Positions 56,101 to 64,000 of a DNA stretch of 64,000 bases are shown here, piece after piece. Position numbers and translations under genes: made by a program. The stretch lies in the NCBI GenBank assembly GCA_020064725.1, contig JAGTWJ010000001.1:1426001-1490000 (forward strand). Reading direction: 5' to 3'. This stretch comes from Drechslerella dactyloides (lineage: Eukaryota > Ascomycota > Orbiliomycetes > Orbiliales > Orbiliaceae). The notes under the pieces were generated by a model. The model saw only the letters and a list, made by a program, of their open reading frames with translations, made no database searches and was not told the DNA's origin. The number at the start of each line of letters is the position of its first letter. Within the stretch, counting starts at the first letter, position 1.

Positions 56101-59100
56101 AGTGACTGCGGAAATATTAACCGTCGACAGAGGTTGGTCGCCTGTCATTTGCTCAAAAATCGCGCTCGAGCAGGCCGACGCGGGCCCCGCATTATCACAA
56201 AGCGTTCAAAACGAGACATCAGCGAGGGGTGGGCAAATCAAAGCCAGAGAGGGCGGTACTAAAACTATAGCAGCGGTGAATATATGGCGATCTGAAGTGG
56301 CTCTCCGTTTGGAGCAAGTTCGCCCGGCAGCTTCGTGTCGTCCTGCCTACCGTCACGATCGCGCTGCAACTGCAGACGAGACGCTTCCCAAAATGTGAAT
56401 CCGGAGCAGGGCCCCTTGCTTCAGTGACGGAAAGGAGTCGCTCAGGCTGGCCATCCGCTTCCCAAAACGTGCAGCCTGCAGCGCGTAAACTTGGCCCATC
56501 CGTTAAGACTTTCACCCTCGCAATTACGAGGCCAGGAGACAGCCGGCCAGGAGAGTGGATTGGCCCGTCTCTGACCTCTCTCCCACAGCCGTGGTCCAGG
56601 ACCTGTCGACCGCTGGAGTCGAATCCACTCAGGATCAATCAGGATGGTGTTTGCCCACCAGCCAACGCATCGAGCCTGGCTAGATCACAGCCCACGGCCA
56701 CGGCTCCTGATCACCAGCTAGCAGCCCCACTTGCTCTCTCGTTCGCCTATTTGCATTTCGTTCCCGCGCATCAAATCGTCACCATCACGAGAATTCTTGC
56801 CGGAGATTACTGCCGGGAGGGTTCTGCTGGCAGCCAGATTTAGCAATAAATCTCCGCGTCACGATCACTATCGACGCGATATATTCTCCACCTCAAACAC
56901 TCTCACTCGTCCCGATCTTGATGTTCCTCTTATTATTATTACACACGTACGCATCGCTCTCGCAGCGCCAAGGCTCCTTTTCCATGCGTTCCGATCGAAA
57001 ATTTGGCAAATGCGACTGACTTGGAGCAGCTATATGCCAGCCAAGTATGGCGATCGATCCAATATCCTCCTCGCATATCTCAGCAGCGAGCCAAACGAGC
57101 AAGCCATCCGGCTGGCTGCGAGTGCGAGGTTTGCTCGTACGGATGAGCCGAGAATGAGAGCGAGCGCAAGAGAGAGGAGATGCCCGAGACGGTACCCTCT
57201 ATTTGTGCCGTCTGTAATGTAACGGCAGGAAAGCGAGTGTCAGGCCACACTTCACAGCGATGCACCATTTTACGCCGCAGATTAAGTATGCACCTCGCGT
57301 CGCTGCATATTAATCTTACATGATTGACCTCCCACTCGCCAGCCGGGAAACTGGTCGAGTCGAGTCGAGTCAGGACGAAGCATGTAGACCTGTCCTCAAT
57401 CAATCAAACGCCGACACCCAAAACACACCCTTCAGGCAAGTCTGGCCTCGAGAGATTACACACAGGCACTCAGAGATCACTTCTTTTTTTTTTTTTTTTT
57501 TATCATCAGCGCACAATATGCGCAGTCTCGCCTGCATCCGCCTACCTCACATGTAACGCGATCGCTGGCGGACATGACTCGTCTACTCCCGTATCCGTAA
57601 GCCCGAAAGCAGCAGCGTGCAGGCACATTGCAGCGTGGCAACGAGCAAAGATTAGTGGCTCATTAAACAGTCCCCGGTGCCCTTAGCGGCAGTTGCTATT
57701 GCTTTGCCCGCGCTTTGTCAGCTTTATGAGGACCCACTATAGCCTGCCTGCTCGCTCACACTCCCGTGTGGCATGATTTCGAAATGTGGACGGTTGATTG
57801 ATTGATTGATTGCTTGATAGAGGGCCGGCCTTCCTGCAACAAGTGCAATATGGGCGAGCGATGGATGGGATGCCATGCGCACGCGCGATGGAAAGTGCTT
57901 TATACCGGACGAGTTATGATACATCATATATTAATATTGAACGTGATCGGGGGGATGGCGGAGTGTAAATTTGTCGATATCCATAGCGGGGGGCGATGTG
58001 CGAATGACGGGATTCATCCAGCTCGGCCGGTCGCAAGAAGCCGACGATTCCTGCGAGCCTGTTTGAATGCCCCCCGCTTGCCAGTTTGAAGTTCCTTCTC
58101 TGTCTGTTGCATTTTTGTGTCTCCAACACAAACGCTGCGTTGCCTATCGCCGAAGTATCACACTCCGTCGACTGTCGTGCCGGATAACTGGCCCTTGGGA
58201 GCCTGACCGACCAGGCAATCGGGTGACTTATTATCCGGTTCCCCAGAATAGCAATATTGTAATACGGAATGTCTTTCCTCGGCTGACCCATGTCTGACCG
58301 AGGCGCATGGCCGAATGCACACACCCGAGACAACTAGAGACCGTGTCTACCAGCTTCAGACGGCCGAAACAGGCTTCATAGATTTTATCCCCGAAGCTGT
58401 ATCTCATCACTTCAAGGCTCGCAAGGATACGAGATGCCGCCGAGTCTCATGCGTAGCCTACCGACGGGTACTAGGTTCCAGCAGCGAACAATTGTCCCGA
58501 CGGAAGATCCGCCAATATTATATTGTCGTGGTATTGTTCAGATGTAACATTTGTGACCTACAATGATATATCTTCGTTCGATCCTGAATAATGACTCGTA
58601 TTTTCTCCTAGATTGCTGGTCATTTTAGCGGTGCAAAGCGTCAGAAGCGATGTTCCGTGTATTCAGCCTACGTGACTTTGGAAAGGTACAGGCAAGTCGG
58701 GTTACCCATCGGGCATGTATCACCAGTTCATCGACCAGGCATCTTATCTAACCTAATTGAATCCAGACGCCATATAAAGCGCCCTGCTACCCATTATATA
58801 CATATGTTAGACAGAGGAAGTGTGGGCAAGTGATACCGATCCGGCAAATGTAGACCGCCGTCCGGCTATATCTATCGATATCCATTTTCATGAATTCGTG
58901 GTACACATCCCATCAGGTACTGGGGCATGAACCATTTATTCCGTCTGAAAGAACACAGCGTACCGTGGAGATGCACATGTGAGAGTCAAATGATCGCAAG
59001 AGGGGCACATGTACATTGAATTATGGCATCCGCGACTGACTAGCCAATCTCTGTTGGTTCGGGCACCTGATGCCTCCATGCAGCCGAGACCTGGAGTATG

Positions 59101-60717
59101 GGGTATCTCTTATCGGATGCATTCCGTTTGCGATGATGTAGCTGTACGACCATGTCACTTCTACCAGATGTCCTCTAGATGCAGAGTTTCATTTTCTATT
59201 ACACTTGCATCGCGTAGAGCGGCAAGTGCTCGAAGTAAATGCGACACGGACGGAAATTTGCCGCAACAGAGATCCCATGGATGTATAACATCTTCTTTCC
59301 TTCTTCCTACCCTACCGGCACGTCCCGTTAGCTGGATGCACATAGTTAATACCGCGGGAATACATTCATCCCACTCTAGCTATAATAGTGGACGAATCGA
59401 ACCTCGCATAATATATGAGCGAGCTCGGCCTGCGCCTGGTCCCGAGACCAATAAACATAGCGACTGGGATTCATAGCTTGACGGATGCCTTGTGATATTC
59501 TAATGTGAGAATCATGCACATGTCGGAGGTCGCGTTCCATCCTTCCGACGGCCGGTTAGCTCGGTATATGTGCTACTTACTAACTGAATGCCATCGCCGT
59601 TATTGGAATGTTCAGGTACGGCTACGGTCTTCAGTCTCGTGTATCATATACTTATTCAGCTGACGCCTGGCATTTCGGTATGCACGAAGCAAACTAATAC
59701 TAATTATATATATACCTGGTACCGTTGTCTTGTACAACCAGAACGTCGTCTATAGCTTGCCTGTGAATTCATAAAAAGGCGTCAACATACCGTCTAGTCG
59801 GGAGACCGGCCGGGTTACAAGGCCAGCATATCGATTTTGTGGTATGTTACCATATAAGAACTTGCACGCGCGCGTGCATCGTAACCTCGGATCCAAAACC
59901 ATGGCACGCCACGTCAGCCGCATAGCCGGTGATATAAAAAACATACCTCTCGCATATATATATAAAGACACATGCGGGGCGGAATCAAGGTTACATACCG
60001 ACAAATTTGCAAATAGGCCGCCATCGCAGCATTGTCGGATGAGTATATAAAGTATACCAGGGTAGCCAATTCGTTTACAAGACCAGCCCATTCCCTTCCT
60101 TGCAAAAGTACTCGCAGATGCCGACGCCGGCGGCTCATCCGTGAACACTTGAAGCTGACGTCGCCGACGAACGCGTAAGCGTTTAGAATCACCTCGCCAA
60201 CGGCACGCGGCACCATGGAATCGCAACGCTCAATGCAATAATATACGTACTCGTGAACATAGAGCCTCGGTCGCCTATTCAGCATGGTTATTGATATAGG
60301 CAGCCTGTGTACTACGCATGCATGTTCACGCACATACGAATAAGTGTCATTTGATTAGCCTCGATGCCAGTGCGCATCGAGGCTATCATTTGATATCATA
60401 TCTCTAACTGTCCGTGCACGCGCGTGTGATGTCAAATTCGAAATATAAATGTATATAGTTACGGCATCTAAACGTAGGATCTATGGTTCGCTGCGAGACC
60501 AGGTTCAAAGACAATATAATACTTTGCGGAGCTGGAAGCATCGTCTCTATTTCAACATTTAGCCCGTCCTATCCTCAAATTTACAGACCACTTCATGAAA
60601 TTCGGTCACACCTTCATATAACATATAATACCATCCGCTAGTTCCACTGAGACATTGAGGATATCAATATATCTCGATTCATAAATACAAAGAACTCGAG
60701 AAACTTGACACGCGAAT
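50147..60717. other. Gene-poor stretch of about 10.6 kb upstream of the kinase
   Basis: It extends from the start of the histidine kinase to the first of two unrecognised genes. Open frames reach 197 codons (54987-55580, plus) but none has a domain or convincing splice partners. Simple repeats include GAT units at about 53959-53977, a poly(T) at 57484-57501 and TTGA units at about 57792-57810. A hairpin element lies at 60347-60394. Some of the first kilobases may be the promoter and leader of the kinase gene. Confidence 0.5.
60347..60394. mobile_element. Minimal hairpin element with perfect 9-bp direct repeats
   Basis: Exactly 30 bp (60356-60385) form a perfect inverted repeat of 12 bp arms, TAGCCTCGATGC and its complement, with a 6-nt loop CAGTGC. 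Identical 9-bp direct repeats TCATTTGAT directly abut both ends (60347-60355 and 60386-60394). It has the same architecture as the element at 29016-29081 but different arms. Confidence 0.55.
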
Positions 60718-61511
60718 ATGATATCGTTAGACACCATCCCAGAGAACCCGAATGCGGAAGACGGCAACTGTACAGAAGACCGGGTGGTGGTCTATCTAAA
60801 ACTGCAGGCAGGCAGGCAAACGGCAGTGCAGCCGGTCGAACTGAACTACAATTGGCCACTGTCTACGGTATTAGAAAATATCACCCGTGCGTCCTCCACC
60901 TGATACACACATGGATACACACTTATGTCCATGTGTATATCTGCATTATTAATAGGATCAGCTAGCTGAGGATGTCTTTTGGTCTAGAATCGCTGCGGGA
61001 AATCAAGTATGTTCCCCCCACAGCAATCTGCGACATTCACTTCAACGACGCCTCCGCGCGGGAGCTGGTCCTGCTACTACACCAGACGCAACAGCCGCAA
61101 TCCAGCCTCCTCGTCCGCCACGTCTTCTTTGGCAGTGAACTGCTAGACGTCGGAACACACACGCCGAATTCGAGTTTGAATTCGAATGACGTCCACGGCC
61201 GGGTTACATTTACGACGGCGATGAAGCTGTCATGGATACATGCGCGGAACGAGCGGTTAATGCACGGTGATCACAACGGGGAGATGAGCGCGGTGGTCTT
61301 CGTTGGCACGGACGAGTTTCGCATGGCGGTTGTGAAGCGGTATGCGTACGCTGGACAAGTGGGTTATGATCAATATCGGAGGAAGGGCTGTGGGAAGGTG
61401 ATGGAGATGGATGGTGGGAGGGGACGGTGTGTCGTGCGGGATGCGTCGAACGGGACGGTGCGCGTGCTGCGGTTCCGGCCGCGGCGGGGCATCTGGATCG
61501 AAGAGGTGTAG
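60718..61511 (+). CDS. Unrecognised protein, first of a same-strand pair
   Basis: Two exons, 60718-60886 and 60988-61511, give 230 residues; the intron has a GTGCGT donor and a TCTAG acceptor and lies in phase 1. Exon 1 contains RVVVYLKLQAG and PLSTVLENIT, a strand-and-helix order that could suit a ubiquitin-like fold, though this is weak. Exon 2 starts QSLREIKYVPPTAICDIHF and continues ARELVLLLHQTQ, VRHVFFGSELLD, KLSWIHARNERLMHGDHNGE, VVFVGTDEFRMAVVKRYAYA and GKVMEMDGGRGRCVVRDASN, ending VLRFRPRRGIWIEEV. There is no signal peptide or membrane segment. I recognise no family. The next gene downstream has a similar size and one intron in the same phase. Confidence 0.6.
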
Positions 61512-61847
61512 CTGCAACTGTGCAGTCGATAATTATAATATTTGCTTGGAATGTGTATTAATAGTTCTGGCAAACCGCAGCCTTGGGGTGTGTGAAGATT
61601 GCCTGCAACACGAGGTTTGGGGTATTTTCACGCAAACAGTAGCCTTGATGCCAGCAGCTAATTGTAGTCTCGAGGCATATATATATATATATATATATAT
61701 AGGTTGATTGCTGGCGTCTACATTTTTTGTGAATCTTCAATATAAAACAGACGACACTGCACTTCAAGTAACGCCTCAATCCGCTCAGCTACGCGCATAC
61801 AGTTTATCGTGTATACATCTGCCTTTTGTAATCTGGAGGACAGCATA
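61512..61847. other. Gap between the two unrecognised genes
   Basis: It is 336 bp long and holds an AT dinucleotide run at 61677-61701 (about 12 units) in what must be the promoter of the second gene. No other feature is seen. Confidence 0.6.
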
Positions 61848-62659
61848 ATGGCCAACATTAACGCACATGCAGTCGGTGGACCGCCGCAAGAATCGCCAGA
61901 AGAGGAAGGCCCAACGCCCACGGCGGAGTACTTTTATCACAGCAGCAGGGAGAAGAAAGGCCGGGTGGCAGTGACGGTGCGAGTGGAGGGCAAGGGGGGC
62001 GACGGGGATGTATTCGAGTTCACGGACGACCTGGACCCGGATCAGACGATTGGCGAGATGCAAGGCATCTACTTTGCGCGTACGTATACATGCATTTGCA
62101 CAGAGCCGGCGAATTCATAGTGTTCTTACCATCCATCATGATCACAAAACCCCGAGCACGTATTGTGCATAGCAATGGAGGTGTGATAAATTATGTTAAA
62201 ACAGGGATATAAATTGTAGAGCTGGACGCACAATTACCGGGAGCACCGATGCGGAACCACCCACGCTGGACGTACGAACTCAACATCAACGAGCACGTCC
62301 TCTACGCCATGCGTCGGATAGCCGGGAACCTCCTGCAACCGCTCTCAGTCATCGAGCGGTATCTTCGACCGCGACTGCTGCCGGCGGCGGGGGACATACG
62401 ACACGCACGGATTCATACGTTCATTCGGCGGGGCACCGTGCTCAAGATCAGGATCTTTGACGAGCGTGGGGTGCAGAAGGTTTGGGATGAGAATCTGCGG
62501 TCGTGGCGGAACGCGGGGGATGGGGAGATGTTGCCGGGTCTGTATTTGTGGAAGGCCCCGGAGGAAGAGAGGGTGGATCTGGACGCGCTGATAGCGAAGA
62601 TGGGCTGGAAGCGTTCGCCGTACTGGTGGCAGCTGGACCGGGGGTTGCGCATTGTGTAA
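61848..62659 (+). CDS. Unrecognised protein, second of a same-strand pair
   Basis: Two exons, 61848-62079 and 62220-62659, give 223 residues; the intron (GTACGT donor, TTGTAG acceptor) is in phase 1, as in the upstream gene. The acidic N-terminus is followed by GRVAVTVRVEGKGGDGDVF and DPDQTIGEMQGIYFA in exon 1. Exon 2 begins QLDAQLPGAPMRNHPRWTYE and includes LNINEHVLYAMRRIAGNLLQ, LSVIERYLRPRLLPAAGDIR, HTFIRRGTVLKIRIFDERGV and QKVWDENLRSWRNAGDGEML, ending AKMGWKRSPYWWQLDRGLRI plus Val. No signal peptide, membrane span or known family is recognised. Its shared layout with the upstream gene (a beta-like first exon, then one phase-1 intron) could mean an old duplication, but the second exons do not align by eye. 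Confidence 0.6.
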
Positions 62660-63149
62660 CGTAGAATTACGTGAGTTCTGGAGGCTGTGTGAGACAGACG
62701 TCGAGAAAATGGGAGCGAGTTGGCTGCATTTGCCAGATTTGGGAGCGCGCGCTGACTAAGCGCGCTGTCTCATGCAACACTCGCAACACATTCTGCTTTG
62801 GGCTAGCTGGCCGTGGGTTTTTTCATTTCCATTTCTCATTTTTACGATTTCGTCGTCTGGCGCAGGACAGCTGGCCACCCCTGCCGACAGGGCAGCTGGC
62901 CCTTGTCACCCGCTCCCCCCCTCCATCTCATCTCATCCTATCCCATCGTCACTCTCCTTCTGTCCGTTCAATTCTATTCTTTCGTTTGTTCATTCAGTTC
63001 GGTCGCCTTGCATTCGTTCATTCACTCCTTCGCTGTCTTGTTCTTCGCCGACTTCCTTCGTCGGCCTTATCGTTCGGTTTGCTAGCCATAGAATCAATCT
63101 GCGCGTAAGCCCTATATATTGGACTCCTGGTCGCTGGTCTAGATCTGCC
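62660..63149. other. Promoter region of the BTB gene
   Basis: Pyrimidine-rich (CT, TTCATTC) for about 200 bp before the start, with a TATATA at about 63113. No gene is supported. Confidence 0.5.
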
Positions 63150-64000
63150 ATGGCCGACATCCCCCCCGAGCGCCTCTGCGCACGATGCAGTGAGTGATTC
63201 CCTCAAGTCTGATATGTATTCAAGCAATTATCCATTCTGCGATACAATATCACACTGTCTGAATGCTCGATGATTGCTCGACCGGCATATTTTCTGACCG
63301 GCGGCGAGTTCTGAGCTAATGCGGGCATGTGAACGCCAGAGGAGCCCCTCCCGACGTGGTCCCGCGAGACCACCCGTGAGCCCGATATCAACTTTGCTCG
63401 TCCGCCTGCCCAGTCGCAGTCCCAGTCGCAACCCTCTGGCAATGCCAGCACTACCGCCGCTACCACTACCATCACCACCGACGGAGCCGTAGACTGCGTT
63501 CCCGACACCGATAGCAACATGGGCGTCCACATAGAGCGTCCACCCCCTGAGAAGGACTACATGCACAGTGTATCGCCGGTATCAGACCTGCTTATCACGC
63601 TGCGCAGCGGGGCCCAACTGCACCGCTTCCTCGTCTCCTCGCAGATTCTGCGCGTCGTCTCCCCCGTCTGGCGTCGCTACCTCGACCCGGAGACTCCCTT
63701 CCGGCGGATGACCGACGTCATGGACGTCGACGGGCGGCCGCACAGCGTCATGTCGCTCGCGGACGACGACGACGACCCGGAAACGCTGCTGTCCGTGCTG
63801 CACGTGCTGCATTTCTCAACAGAGGCGGTGCCGAGCAAGGTTGATTTCGCCCAGTTGCGGGCCTTCGCTGTGCTATGCGACAAGTACGACTGCGTGCACA
63901 TTCTGCGCATGTGGTCGCGCTCCTGGCTGGACCAGTGGGCGCCTGTTGCGCTGGAGCCAGGGTACGAGGACTGGCTGTTTATCGCCAAGGTGTTTGGTGA
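63150..64000 (+). CDS. BTB/POZ-domain protein, 5' part (runs off the window)
   Basis: Exon 1 (63150-63189) encodes MADIPPERLCARC and one base; the intron (GTGAGT to CGCCAG) leads to exon 2 at 63340, which is open to the window end. About 234 residues are visible. A Gln/Ser/Thr-rich stretch precedes the domain. The BTB fold is recognisable from SDLLITLRSGAQLHRFLVSS, QILRVVSPVWRRYLDPE, DDPETLLSVLHVLHFSTEAV and FAQLRAFAVLCDKYDC, ending LFIAKVFG. This is the large fungal group of BTB proteins that are mostly uncharacterised; many fold like substrate adaptors of cullin-3 ligases, but that is not shown. The CARC near the start may be the beginning of a longer element or chance. The 3' end is outside the window. 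Confidence 0.8.

Noticed and set aside
1..64000. CRISPR arrays, bacterial operons, rRNA genes, telomere repeats
   Set aside because: No regularly spaced repeats, ribosome-binding-site-led operons, rRNA-like stretches or TTAGGG runs were seen. The intron-containing genes indicate a eukaryotic nuclear sequence.

Overview
The window looks like nuclear DNA of a filamentous ascomycete (Pezizomycotina). Most genes carry short introns (about 45-100 nt) with GTRNGT donors and YAG acceptors. The set combines a Pex23/Pex30-type peroxin with a dysferlin domain, a Sip5 RING protein, a hybrid histidine kinase, a DUF4246 protein, an NAD-arabinose dehydrogenase and a fungal RelA/SpoT-domain protein. No species is assigned. 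Gene models were built by hand: introns were placed where donor, acceptor, phase and family similarity agreed.

Layout. The left edge holds the 5' part of an unrecognised minus-strand gene (to 512). From 3.6 to 20.9 kb lies a gene-rich block: Yip1 (-), Pex23-like (-), Pam16 (+), an RRM protein of Vip1 type with a cysteine-rich tail (+), Ara2 (-), a von Willebrand A protein (-), a RelA/SpoT homologue (-) and Sip5 (-). A looser stretch from 21 to 36.8 kb holds a doubtful small spliced gene (-), a broken GNAT acetyltransferase (+), an intact GNAT acetyltransferase whose stop codon is followed in frame by 92 more open codons (+), LSM6 (-), a five-exon DUF4246 gene (+), a Trm140-type tRNA m3C methyltransferase (+), a conserved-looking protein of unknown function (-) and a CSA/Ckn1-type WD40 protein (+) that share a short divergent promoter.

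The hybrid histidine kinase (47.2-50.1 kb, -) sits alone between two stretches of about 10.5 kb in which I can support no gene. The right end has two neighbouring same-strand genes of similar size with no family I recognise (60.7-62.7 kb), then the 5' part of a BTB-domain gene running off the window.

The genes are mostly unrelated housekeeping functions (ER-Golgi traffic, peroxisome membrane, mitochondrial import, RNA decay and splicing, tRNA modification, repair) and do not form a pathway cluster. The points most worth a second look are: the RelA/SpoT protein with a basic insertion inside its domain; the CxC-rich, metallothionein-like tail on the RRM protein; very short hairpin elements flanked by direct repeats of up to 9 bp at several intergenic sites, two of them clearly the same family; the in-frame stop in the acetyltransferase gene; and the pair of unrecognised genes near the right end.
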